From Haematococcus lacustris (Eukaryota; Chlorophyta; Chlorophyceae; Chlamydomonadales; Haematococcaceae), in the NCBI GenBank assembly GCA_030144725.1, contig JASKMD010000008.1, positions 5,831,976 through 5,895,975 of the forward strand: a stretch of DNA of 64,000 nt, written 5' to 3'. Of this stretch, positions 52,445 through 62,429 are shown in pieces. The notes beneath the pieces were generated by a model, which saw only the letters and a list, made by a program, of their open reading frames with translations, searched no databases and had not been told where the DNA came from. The translations under genes were made by a program, and so were the position numbers. The first letter of the stretch is position 1; each line of letters begins with the position of its first letter.

Positions 52445-52690
52445 TGTGTGCCCCCCCCCATTTGAGCTGTCATCAGCTTTCACTTAGTGCATGTTTTGTC
52501 ATGCCAACTCTACTGCATAGCCCTCGGGTCAGGCAATCATGTAGGTGGTAGGCGGCTCATGTGCCATTAGTGCACTGGGTTTACTCCACACAGCCCAATA
52601 ACACTATTTTAGCCGGAGCTAGTTAGTGGCTGCTAGTGGCTGCTAGTTCCGGCTAAAATGGAGGCCCTAGTGAGGGACAAGGGGCTGAGA
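52445..52690 (+). ncRNA. Candidate guide (omega) RNA region and 3' end of the Fanzor element
   Basis: Several blocks match the 3' flank of the Fanzor fragment at 63191: the stop-codon surroundings, GGGTCAGGCA...TGTAGGTGGTAGGCG (52526-52554), and CTAGTGG...CCGGCT...TGGAGGCCCTAG near 52636-52673. Non-coding conservation 3' of the stop between loci whose coding ends have diverged is what an omega RNA or element end would show. No transcript evidence exists here. Confidence 0.45.
52603..52661 (+). repeat. Hairpin near the 3' end of the Fanzor element
   Basis: ATTTTAGCCGGAGCTA pairs with TAGTTCCGGCTAAAAT (15 of 16) around a loop with two GTGGCTGCTA repeats. IS605/IS607-type ends carry such palindromes, but a MITE-like origin is possible. 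Confidence 0.5.
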
Positions 52691-52743
52691 CAGCTGTCAC
52701 AGGTTTCAGGAATGCCTTCCATGCAGGACTGGCTGGCAGCTCC

Positions 52744-52998
52744 CTAGGGTTTCAGGCAGACTAGCAGGAGTCGGGCACCGGCAGCCTCAGGGACACCATA
52801 GTGGACGCATTGGGATGTGGGGCTGGGGCGACCCAGGCTGCAAGCAGAGGCGGGATTGCCGAGAAAAAATACCGCGTGGCAGCCAGCACATGCACTACGT
52901 GACGCGCTCACATCACGACTGCACCCTCGGACTGTGCGCCACCCACCAGCAAGTCCGAGGAGGAGGGCCCACCAGAGCAAAGCACAGTCGGTCCGCAT
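52744..52998 (-). CDS. Hypothetical small protein with a signal-like N-terminus
   Basis: The ATG at 52998 gives MRTDCALLWWALLLGLAGG, a plausible signal peptide, followed by a Cys-rich stretch to the stop at 52744. A GTGGGT donor right after LAG and a GCTTGCAG acceptor near 52838 suggest it may be spliced, which would remove most of the middle. No family is recognised. Confidence 0.3.
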   Translation of the reverse strand: MRTDCALLWWALLLGLAGGWRTVRGCSRDVSASRSACAGCHAVFFLGNPASACSLGRPSPTSQCVHYGVPEAAGARLLLVCLKP

Positions 52999-53398
52999 AC
53001 CTTGCGCTGCCTGATGCAGCAATGCGTTAGCGCCCAGGGCTGTTAACTGTCAACCCGCGGCACGTTTGAGAGGATCGGCAGAGCGGTGCTTTATTTACTA
53101 GTGCCCCCCCATCCAGCTTTGCCGTGGGAAATAACCACAACCCCCGCTTATGTCGGTCGAGAAGCTGGTCCTTCCCTTTCATGCCACCTTCTTGTTAGTA
53201 CATACCTCCATGCGCACCTCTTCACGCAGCGAACGTCTGGAGCCCCCACTGGTGGCGTGTAGGGTGCCGTGCAGGCCAATGTGAGGCACTCGTGCCTGGG
53301 CTGGGGACGGTTTGGCAGCGCAACTTGGCAGAGGCACACAGCCCTGCTAGCCTGTCCCCCAAGCGCCCTATGCACATCTTCTGCTCCCACCTAAGAAT
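52999..53398. other. No gene recognised
   Basis: About 400 bp between the small signal-bearing frame and the allophanate-hydrolase-like fragment. Confidence 0.45.
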
Positions 53399-53450
53399 AT
53401 TTCCTCATTCGCTGGTGTTGCTGCTGCTTGGGGCCTGCTGAGCCTGACCC
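53399..53450 (-). pseudogene. Fragment of an allophanate hydrolase 3' end
   Basis: TTTCCTCATTCGCTGGTGTT and the next 25 bp nearly match 59957-60001, the last codons, stop and 3' edge of the allophanate hydrolase gene 6.5 kb away. No clear exon continues upstream, so this is a relic of a duplicated gene end. Confidence 0.55.
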
Positions 53451-53612
53451 TGCAGCCACCCAGCATGCCCTCTGCTGCTGCTCGCAATACTTGTTCACAC
53501 TCCTTGCCTGACATGGTATCTGCAGAGGTGCCACGGCCAAACCCTGATCGCCCAATTCACATGCAGCTTTTCAAAGCAGCTGCCCAGGTCTTCTCCACAA
53601 CATTGTGCATGT

Positions 53613-53617
53613 TTACA
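53613..53617 (-). terminator. TGTAA poly(A) signal for RPS20
   Basis: TGTAA on the minus strand about 170 nt after the RPS20 stop. TGTAA is the chlorophyte polyadenylation signal. Confidence 0.5.
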
Positions 53618-53788
53618 GCATAGGACGTGCTAAGACGTCAAACTGAGCCTGCAAACTTCATGGTCACCATGCCACAAAGAGCATGCCGCTTGCACAAGAC
53701 AGGAAGAACCTATCCATATAAAACCCACTCATGGCTACTTGTTTGGCGTGTCCACTGTCTTGGGCTGTGCGTCCCGCAAAGCATTGCC

Positions 53789-54457
53789 TTACATGTCAGC
53801 AATGGTGACCTCCACCTGCAAGCACAGCTTATTCTGCATGAGCGCTGAACTGCTACTTGCGAGCCACACAAAAAGCAGGACAATCACCTCAACACCAGGC
53901 TCAATGGAGATGGATGTGATCTGCTTGACCACGTCCGCTGGTGAGTGCAGATCGATGAGGCGCTTGTGGATCCTGCAACCATGCACATTATCATTGTCAT
54001 CAACAGCAGTAGCAGCAGCACATGGTATCCATCTACATGCAGGCTCCATCTGAAACACCGCGCCACTCCACTGTCAGCAATCCAACGTATAACATGTCAC
54101 AGCTGGCATAGGTGCTTTGCATGGCTACTTCCCACCTCATCTCAAAGCAGTCGAAGGTGTTGGTACCCTGACCAGAGGGGGCCTTGCGAGTAGTGACCTT
54201 GAGCACGCGGGTTGGCATGCGGACAGGCCCCTTGACCTTCAGCTGCTTGTCCTTGGCTCCCTTGATGAGGTCGCTGCACACTGCGGCGGGTGCAGAGGCG
54301 TGCGATGCAAAAGGGTCGGCTGCATGCTGTTGGGCTGTGCCGACGCACCCTTCTCCAGGTTCTTTACGTTCTTAGAGGTCAAAGTGATGCGGATACGGTG
54401 CACAGCCGGGCCGCCCTCCTCCACGCCGAGCTTGCCAGGAGCAGGTTTAGTAGCCAT
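53789..54457 (-). CDS. RPS20: 40S ribosomal protein S20 (uS10)
   Basis: Four coding exons on the minus strand: 54349-54457, 54136-54280, 53888-53972 and 53789-53815. They total 366 nt, or 121 residues plus stop, the usual length. All introns are GT-AG and each join keeps frame. The protein begins [14 protein letters not shown] and has the family blocks [40 protein letters not shown] and the ending EVTIADM. uS10 is part of the head of the small ribosomal subunit. No lesions are seen, so this locus is probably under selection and anchors the window as nuclear and eukaryotic. Confidence 0.95.
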
Positions 54458-56060
54458 CTGAATGGGCGCAATGCGGACAATGCCGAGATGGATTGTGGGT
54501 GCAGCCACTCAAGCCTCGACGAGGTTGCGCCGCACCTTGCTTTCCCCGAGGCAGACACTACTCGGACGTGAGTAATCGCTTACTGAGGGAGGCTGAAGAA
54601 CGCACTTCAGCGAGCCGCGAAGCAAAACAACGATGTCACACTGTTTATTCAAACAGCTACACAGTCAGGTGTTCCCAACTAACAGAGAATGTCAGGAAAC
54701 TGACCCTTGGCAGTCGGACGGCTGTAACTCTGCACTCACTGCGCCAAATGTTATGCTAGATGGTTCACAATGTAGCCAACCCTGCCAGCTACCTTTCACC
54801 CATCCATAGTTATTTTACACTCAGTAGGTCGTGCACAGCAAAGCATCAAAGTTGGTGATTTAAATTTGGGCCGTTGCGGAGCATGCAGTCATCGCTACGA
54901 CCGCCCGCGTCGCTTAGGCTGCTCTACGCGAGCATGCGCGTCGACAGCAGCAGTCGGATTGGAGAGCGGTTGCGGGGATGTGGCAATAAGCCCACGTCCC
55001 CCCCATACCTAGAGGGCAATGCCACAGCTCGACCATTTGGACTTACAGCATGCTACTTACTAGGTTAAGCTCATCTAGGACATTGTAACAAACGCTCATA
55101 CTCAGATAAGCCAAAAGCTCACTTTGGTCTGTGACCCCCAACTCCCTTAGCCGATCTCATGACCAGGGCCATGCAGTCAGACACACAACTCCACACCATG
55201 ACCGAATCAGGACTCGGCTCTTCTGAGAGTTACACTCCCCTACATGCCATCCACCTGCGTGCAAAGTTTCATAGCTCAACTGCCACCCCACAGCCCCGTG
55301 GCCCTGATTCTGCTTGGAGAACATGATGTCACTTTGAAGATGTCAAACTGATAGAGGCCTGGGCTGTTTAACGTGCGGTTTGTTCTAATAAATGCGCCAA
55401 AGGGTCAAGAACAAACATTTCGTAGCCATTTTCTTATGGGTGCAGCGGGTGCAACACAGTGGAGGACACAGTGGAGAAGGGGGGGGTATAAGCCGGTGAT
55501 ACCTTAGTGTGCGCCGACCCAAATGTGTTATTCGGCGGAAGCGAGTACGATTATATGTTTCATTCACCCCGTCTAGGTGCCCTGCACGCCCGGCAGGCAT
55601 CGCGTCGGGTGTCAGCCGGACATTCCATTTGTGCACAACCAGCTCACTACGCTAGGTAGATGGGGCCACAGCGATGCGGCTCACCGTGCCAAGGAGACCC
55701 GTCTCGCCGCTGTGATTTGTTCGCGGGCACATGTGGCAGTACGCGGGCAAAGACTCCAATGGCTAGCGCTGATGGTCAGATTACGCGGACTAAGCCGCCA
55801 ATGCCGATGTGATAAACGCTATCGAAAACAGTGCGGTATTGAGAGAGTACTTGCATGAAGATTACCAACCCCATGTTGGGAACACCCGATACACAGTCAA
55901 ATCAAAGCGTGTAAGCAGCCTACTGCGGCATTTATCCTAAACAAGTAACCAGTCCAGCTGGATGAAGCAAAGAGCGCAATGCTGCATCAAGTGTTCACAC
56001 ATCATATGTGCACACAAGAGGGTACACAGGAGGGTACATACCCTGGCCAAGATTCCCAAT
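54458..56060. other. 5' flank of RPS20 and unassigned DNA
   Basis: About 1.6 kb. The first 100 bp should hold the RPS20 5' UTR and promoter. Open frames at 54874-55068 (plus) and 55577-55858 (plus) have no recognisable domains. Confidence 0.5.
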
Positions 56061-56760
56061 TCAACATGGCATAAGATGTTGCCTGTGGGTTGTTCACTCA
56101 GCTACAGTTCAACGGTTGCGTCCTTCCGCGACCAGGTTACGCAACCAGCCAACATTCTAAATATAACATGGCACAAAACGTTGCCTGTGGGTAAACTTAC
56201 TCAGCTACAGTTCAACTGTAGCCTCTGTACGCTACCAGGTCACGCAAACAGCACAGCTTCAACACTGTTACACATGAGGGATGTGCATGAGGGATGTTAC
56301 ACGTGGGAGGGATGTGGAGGTTTACACAGCCTGCCTACACCCTACACCCTTGCCAAATCAACATGACATGGCATCGACCAGTATGTGGAAGCAGTAACAT
56401 CGCGGCTACCATTACCCACAGACAAACATAGGACCCACACTAATTCAACACGGAACAACATGTTTGACTGTGGGTAATCTCACTCAGCTACTCCAAACAA
56501 TTTGAAGTAACCTCGATTGCACCCTTGGTGACTACAAACCCCACACCGGTGGCACTCTTTCCCCCTAGACCACTGGGTACCTTCAGCCCCAACAAAACTC
56601 ATTTAACAAGGAACAACATGTTGGACTGTGGGTAATCTCACTCAGCTACTGCAAACACGTTGTAGCATCCTCGGTCGCACCCTTGATGACTACCAACCCC
56701 ACACCGGTGGCACTCGTTCCTGGGGCTAATCCCCCTTGACCACTGGGCACCTCATCAAAA
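56061..56760. repeat. Repeated 45-50 bp motif, four copies, in two tandem pairs
   Basis: Units contain TGTGGGT, then ACTCAGCTAC at 56065-56115, 56165-56215, 56452-56500 and 56612-56660. The second pair is part of a tandem duplication of about 160 bp that also includes CCCCACACCGGTGGCACTC. It lies directly downstream (3') of the Fanzor remnant at 56812. Confidence 0.75.
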
Positions 56761-56811
56761 CTAACAGCTTAACGCTTTGTAAGGCTAACAGCCTTCTCAA
56801 ACTACTAGGGC

Positions 56812-58501
56812 CTATGCATTGTTACGGGCCCGGCCATCAATGCCCCGCCGGTACTCAGCAGCCCGGTGCAACCTCTGCCCAACCTTGGGCAGCCGGTCAT
56901 TGACCCGCTTGTAGCCCTGCTGGTACTCCTTGCCACCGGGGGGCAGGGCATCCCTGTCCTTCCAGCTGCACAGCTCAAGGGGGCGCTGCGTGCTCTCCCC
57001 AATGCGCTGGAAGTTAAAGCAGGCGTTGGTGTCCCGGTCCAGCCACCTGCCCCATGAGGGAGCCTGGGGTGGTGGCACTGGGCCAGGTGCTGCAGGGAGG
57101 GGCTGGGCCTGGGCAGGGGGAGGGGGTGGGGCCTGGGCTGGGGGAAGGGGAGGGGGGGCCTGGGCAGGGGGAGGGGCAGGTGGGGGGGCCTGGGCAGGGG
57201 GAGGGGCAGGTGGGGGGTCCTGGGCAGGGGCAGGGGGGTTGGGCGGCACCTGATGGCACCACTGCATGCCCCGCACATACTTAGCATGGCGCAGGCTCCA
57301 GGCTGGGCGCACCAGCCGCTGGTTGACTTGGCCGGCTGGGGGTACCCAGTCTTCGGGCCTAGGCTGGTCATCTGGCAGGTGCAGCTCACATGCCTGGCGG
57401 GCATGCACTGATGAGCTGACACGGCTGGTGCGGAACTCATCCACAATCACCAGCCTGTCAGGCCTGGGATCTGTGCTGGGCCTGCTGGGCTGCTCCACCA
57501 CCTTTTGAAACCCATCCCGCACTGCCTTGGCTTTCCACCCACCCCCACTGAAGTTGCCCGCTCCCAGGAACACCGCCACTCCCCTCTCCTGGTGGTAGTG
57601 CTGGCGTGACACCCACTTCATCCCATTCACCACCTGCAGGTCAGGTCAGGTCTGGTCAGGTCAGGTCAGGTCAGGTCAGGTCAGGTCAGGTCAGGTCAGG
57701 TCAGGTCAGGTCAGGTCAGGTCAGGTCAGGTCAGGTCAGGTCAGGTCAGGTCAGGTCAGGTCAGGTCAGGTCAGGTCAGGTCAGGTCAGGTCAGGTCAGG
57801 TCAGGTCAGGTCAGGTCAGGTCAGGTCAGGTCAGGTCAGGTCAGGTCAGGTCAGGTCAGGTCAGGTCAGGTCAGGTCAGGTCAGGTCAGGTCAGGTCAGG
57901 TCAGGTTGTCAGCAGCTCCATGGCAATCTTGATCTGTGACAGCAGCTTGGGGTCCAAGATGTTGAGCTGCACTGGGGGGGGCAGCTGCGCTGGGGCGGCT
58001 GCAGAGCGGGGGGAGCTGCGTGGGGCAAGGCGGGGGTGAGTATAGGGAGGGCAAGCTGGGTCAGGTGGGGGAGGGGCGCTTGGGGCTGGACCTGCTGCTG
58101 GGAAGCCTGCAGTGGGCTGGCCTAGGAAGGATTGGAGCAGCATGGAGAAGCACAGGACCGCTGTTATGCAACACTGCTTGCTGCCCATGGTCATGCGCTT
58201 GTTGACCTTCGCCACAACTGCGTCTACTTGCGCTGGGCTGAGATCAGGCAGCGCTGCCTCCACGAGGCCACGAATTGCAGCCTTGATGACCTGGCGCCGC
58301 TCTCCAACTACCTCTTGCTGCCCACTGCCACTGGCACCTACATACATGGGACGGCATAGCACACGCGCAGCAACTTGATTCAGGGGGTCGCAGTATCGCG
58401 TGGTGCACACTGCGTCGCTTCGTCAGGGGGGCCTCGTCAAGCTTTGCGGCTTACCGGCTGCACTCTGTGCGGGGCGCTTGCGCTTCTTATTCCGCGACAT
58501 T
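56812..58501 (-). pseudogene. Fanzor-type gene, second locus, missing RuvC-I
   Basis: The last exon, 56812 to about 57633, carries VVNGMKWVSRQ, VIVDEFRTSRVSSSVHA (the conserved E and the S-for-C change as at 50135), a Pro-rich linker, WLDRDTNACFNFQRIGES and EYQQGYKRVNDRLPK. Upstream is a TGACC microsatellite, then a poorly matching open region (57906-58380). At 58501 an exon begins MSRNKKRKRPAQSAAG, a nuclear-localisation-type start followed by a GTAAGC donor. The RuvC-I aspartate region is nowhere between, so the nuclease is probably dead unless assembly has collapsed the intron repeat. CWHQ-type residues near 57250 are the only remaining zinc-ribbon-like cysteines. Confidence 0.6.
57639..57905. 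repeat. TCAGG pentanucleotide microsatellite
   Basis: More than 50 near-perfect TCAGG units. On the minus strand it reads CCTGA repeated and runs directly into a CTGCAG acceptor before the last Fanzor exon, so it sits at an intron 3' end. Confidence 0.95.
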
Positions 58502-58639
58502 TGAGGGCTTCAGCAACATTATCCAAGCGCAGTGGCCGTGCGGGGTGATGCATCAGGTCGCCATTCAACCAGAGTGCTGGTACCCGGAATGAGGCGGAAG
58601 TGATGTTACACATTTCACACAAAAGGCTCAGGGCGCTAT

Positions 58640-58745
58640 TCATACAATGGGGCGAGGCGAGGCGAGGCTCCATGTGGCTGCATGTGGCGTTTTTGAATTT
58701 TGCGATTCCAATGCGGCGAGACAGGGCGAGGCGAGGCGAGGTGTT
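58640..58745. repeat. GGCGAG cluster, forward
   Basis: GGGCGAGGCGAGGCGAGGC and a second run at about 58723-58742, around GCGATTCCAATGCGGCGAG. Confidence 0.7.
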
Positions 58746-59552
58746 CAAATTTTGACCAACCTCTTCGCTCATTTCACTGCGTGCGCCCATCGCAATGGGT
58801 TTCTCATCCGATGCCATTCGGCCCAGCAGCAGCAGCAGCAGCAGCAGTGGTAACAGCGAAGCTGCATGGACCCCTTTTGGCGACCGCCGACCACCCCGCG
58901 CCTTGCGCATAGTCACGATGCTGCTGCCGCTGCCGTCGCTGGCAAAATGTTTGTGCACCTCTGCTAGGCTTAAGTACTTGGGTTTTAGCAAGGTGTTGGA
59001 CGTGTGTTGATAATGATGCTCTGCGTTGGGCAGGCTATGTTGGGACTCTTCAGAAACTCCAGGTTTGGTGACAATGCTATTTTCCCGTTAGCTGGGGTGG
59101 TGGCGGGGATGAAGGTGGCAAGCAGCGTGTAGATGTGCAAGGCAAGCTAAGCTAATCTCCGCGTCAGCGGGACAATGCAAGTACACGCCTCTGCAAGCCC
59201 TGCGCAAGCGGGACTAGCTAAACAATCTCCGCAAAGCGGGCAAAGCAAGTCAAAGCGGGCAAAGCAAAGCACAGCAGGTGCACAAGCTGAAGGCTGCTCC
59301 GCAATGCTAAGGTTGCGCTAAAACTGCGGATGGGGGACATCTGCCGTTGTCTCCTCCCAGTCGCCGCCGAAATCAACGGCTGTCTTTCCGCCCTCTTCTA
59401 TTGCAGCTATCACTTCTTCCTGTTTATCCACTAGCTGCTGCTCGATGGTCGATGATGATGGTCGATGATGATGCTACGTTATGCTACCTAGACATGCTGA
59501 GCATCGCGCAGCCACTCGCCACCCCAACTCGCCACGCCTAGCTGCCAGTTCT

Positions 59553-59800
59553 GGAAAACAGTCACACCTCGCCTGTGACCTCACCTCGCCTCGCTGGGCC
59601 CGGAGGGGCGGGAGACGGCGAGGCCCCATGCACGCAATACTGGTGGCATGGGCATCTCGACCTCGCCTCGCCATTGGAATCGCGAGGGGCGAGGTAGGGC
59701 GGTTGGGGGTGGTTAGAGGGACATGGAGACCTCGCCGCCTCGCCTCGCCGCCTCGCCTCGAAAAAGCACCCCATGCACCTCGCCTCGCCTCGCCCTCAGG
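59553..59800. repeat. CTCGCC cluster, inverted relative to 58640-58745
   Basis: CCTCGCCTCGCCATTGGAAT mirrors GATTCCAATG..GGCGAG of the first cluster. The pair could form a long hairpin spanning about 0.8 kb. Confidence 0.65.
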
Positions 59801-59960
59801 CTCAGGCTCAGGCTCAGACGTGTTGGTGCTGTATCAGTTGGTGCTGTATCAGGACTGGGTACCTTCAGGCACAGAGGTCACTACTAGCTATGAAACACAG
59901 CGAGCATCAGGCACGCAATGTCCCAACTGCCGCCAGCGATGCCATGTTAAGTAAGTTTCC

Positions 59961-61545
59961 TCATTCGCTGGTGTTGCTGCTACCTGGGGGCTGCTGAGCG
60001 GGTGCTGCTGCTGCATTGACAGCAGCCTTGCTAGCCAGGTATGCCCTCCACCCGCCCCACTGGCTGATGTCCTCCACGCTGTTGTTGGCCACGGCATAGC
60101 CCTCCCCCAGGAAACCCTTCACCTGCAACCAGCATCAACACACCCAGACCTTCTGCGGCCAGCAACAATGCAGCGGCATAGACAGGCATTATATAGCCGC
60201 CCACAACACAACACGGAACAACACATGCGACAGCAGCAATGACAATGGCACCAGATACCTTCACGTATGCAGTGTGTGCAGTGGGCGAGTTGTAGTCAGC
60301 GGGACACCCCCGCCCAAAACAGAACAAAGAATAACACATCCGGCAGCAGCAGCAACAATGGCACCAGGCACCCCAACATATGCGTTATGTTCAGTGGTCA
60401 GCTGCAGTCAGTGGGATGAGCAAGTGCTCCGTCAGCAGTGATTGGGTAAATGAGACTGATAGTGCCATCCTGCATGACCATGACAGCTGGCATGTTGTTA
60501 CCATCACCTGAGAACCGTCTTCAAGCAGCACGTCCCCAATGCACAGGGGGGGCTTCACACCATCCCTCAAGAATCGGCTGCGGTTGCAAGACAAAACAAG
60601 AGGATAAGTGAGAAACACAAACAAGCTTCATCTGTGCACTGGCTTTGATGTGACAAACTCACTCCTGGCATACTCTTGATGAGGCAAACAAACCCAACCA
60701 GGAATGTCATCTAGTCAAAACCAGAACTCAGTTCCACAGTATGATAGTACTACATCAGAGAATGGCGGGAGGGTAGCAAGGGCATGCCCCGAGGTTACTC
60801 TCCTCCCTTAATGCCCGCACGACAGCGAGGGCGTAGTCTTTCTTTCCTTTTTTACAACATCAGAGATGTGCATGACGACCCTCCTTTGCGCCTTATCCAA
60901 TGCCCAGGCCTGAGGTTGATGCCACAGCTTAGGGCGCTGTGGAGTTCTGCCGAACTCACCCCACATTATGCAGTGGCAGGGACCAGACCTCCACCTCAAA
61001 CTGCCTCCCAGCATGCTCCATGTCAGGGGCGACTCGCACCATGGCTGGTCGGGGCCCCAGGCTGTGCATGGTGTACACAGCCGCAGTCCTGCAAGCACCA
61101 GGGGTTATTGACGTCTTGAGGAACCAGCATGGATACGGTCAGCATGCTGATTGGATCAGCAAGGTGCTGTCACGACTAGCGTTCTGGGCAGGAAGTGACA
61201 CTGCAGCCCTACCATGCCCTTACGACACCCTCACCAGCACAACCCTCACTAGCTGTGGGACCGGCAAGCATGGCTTTTTGTCAGCATATCACCCCGCTTC
61301 TTTTGTCTGTCTGGCCTCAGCACCTCAAGAGTGCAGACTGGTTGGTATTCCTGCTAGTCACCCACTTGCAGCACTTGACCAATCGACCTCCAAGTGACAG
61401 CAGCTGGTGGTTCAGAGGCAGTCCGCTCATGTGGGCACCTGTGGGCATGGCCTGCAATGTGAAATGTCAGGAGTCCAGAATGACATATCGCGCCTCTTGC
61501 TATAGGGCCAGCTCACCGACGGCCACAAGCTCCATCCGCTCCGCA
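59961..61545 (-). CDS. DUR2: Allophanate hydrolase, C-terminal exons (5' part missing)
   Basis: Exons: 61517 upward (ERMELVAV, left edge unresolved), 61375-61438, 60960-61088, 60508-60577 and 59961-60122. Phases agree across every join. The protein reads GAHMSGLPLNHQL, LVKTAAVYTM, FEVEVWSLPLHNVG, PPLCIGDVLLEDGS, VKGFLGEGYAV and DISQWGGWRAYL, then a low-complexity tail. These are the C-terminal-domain hallmarks of allophanate hydrolase, which converts allophanate to ammonia and CO2 in the urea amidolyase route. The amidase domain with its Ser-Ser-Lys triad is not in the next 400 bp; a Fanzor derivative lies there instead. The gene is therefore truncated, split by a long intron, or continues beyond the window. 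Confidence 0.78.
60783..60850 (+). mobile_element. 3' tail of a non-LTR element (relative of 10030-10143)
   Basis: CTCCTCCCTTAATGC, then a different hairpin (GCCCGC...GCGAGGGC), then GTAGTCTTTCTTTCC. It matches the LINE 3' UTR at 10090-10143 in order. It lies in an intron of the allophanate hydrolase gene on the opposite strand. Confidence 0.5.
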
Positions 61546-61709
61546 GGTCGCCACCACAGCAACCTCATCGCGTGACCTCGCGATATCAGGGCGCGTCAAT
61601 TGATGGCTGGTGTGTGCACCAATGGCATAGTCTTGCTCGTCCCGGGTGCTAGAAATGCCCATGCCCACTTGATTATCCATGCAAGTTTTAATCCCTACAG
61701 CCCTCATGC

Positions 61710-61850
61710 AACACCAAAATAAAGCATGAGTTGTAATCAAACACAGGCTGCGAGATCATTATTGTAAAGGCTACTGCTAGAGGGCCTAATGCCCACTTCA
61801 GCTCAGCCTTCTGGTGTGTGTGCCTCCAGGCTACTACTAGCAAGAGCTCT
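61710..61850 (-). mobile_element. 3' flank of Fanzor derivative, shared with 40580-40711
   Basis: On the minus strand this lies about 90-230 nt after the stop of the 61937 gene. It contains AAGTGGGCATTAGGCCCTCT and CTTTATTTTGGTGTT. Sharing with a distant solo copy marks it as part of a mobile unit or a non-coding RNA scaffold. Confidence 0.6.
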
Positions 61851-61936
61851 ACCCTACTCTATAGCTCTTACTCACACACATCCCCTTTGTGAGGGTTTTT
61901 ATATCTTGTTTTCTTGGATTGTCTTGCTGTAGCTGG

Positions 61937-62429
61937 CTATTGCCGCCACTTGCGCCGCCACTTACGCAACAGGGCCTTGTCACGCAAGTACACCCACTCC
62001 TGGCCTGGCCGGCCTGGCTTTGGCATGGCTGGGCGGCCATCCCAGTAGCACAGCTCGGTGGGGCGTGGGCCTGGGCCCACTGCACAGCGGCGGATGTTCA
62101 GCGCGGCTGAGACGTCCCGGTCGTAGAACCTGCACATGGTGTGGGAGATGCATGAAGTCAAGTCATGTGCCATGTCATGTGTCACCTCATGTGGGATATG
62201 TTGCAGCCATGTACATGTGCATTGTCTGGTCATTGCTTACCTGATGTATGGTATGTGTTATGCGTGGTATGTGTTATCCATATCGCGGGCAGCCCGGGCC
62301 TCTCCGGAAACCTTTCTATTTTGCTGCGCCTCGGTGAGGTCCGGCTGTAGTGCGTCGTCGCGGTCGTCAATGTCACTGTCCGGGTCCTCCGGCACTGGCC
62401 TAGGCACGGTTCGTCTTTTTTTCTTAGCC
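61937..62429 (-). pseudogene. Fanzor-type gene with an internal deletion (first and last exons only)
   Basis: The first exon from ATG 62429 reads MAKKKRRTVPRPVPEDPDSD, a nuclear-localisation-like start followed by acidic residues. It runs open to 62258. The last exon, 61937-62129, starts after GTGCAG and reads FYDRDVSAALNIRR (RuvC-III D), TELCYWDGRPAMPKPG, EWVYLRDKALLRKWRRKWRQ. Everything between, including RuvC-I and the conserved VDE block, is absent. Keeping both ends while losing the middle is what non-autonomous derivatives of mobile elements look like. It is a different subfamily from the 50 kb gene. Confidence 0.65.

Larger units (their letters stand above)
58502..59960. other. Intergenic, no gene recognised
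   Basis: Contains two GGCGAG-rich clusters in inverted orientation (58640-58745 and 59553-59800) and a stretch with CTCCGC/AAGCGGG repeats at 59150-59260. No protein domain is seen. Confidence 0.5.

Noticed and set aside
52744..53022. Longer start at 53022 for the small signal-bearing frame
   Set aside because: The ATG at 52998 gives a cleaner hydrophobic leader, while the upstream extension adds polar residues before it.
60230..60310. Extra exon candidate (GCPADYNSPTAHTAYVK) in the allophanate hydrolase gene
   Set aside because: Joining 60508 directly to 60122 gives the family sequence in phase without it, and it lies within an internally repeated intron.
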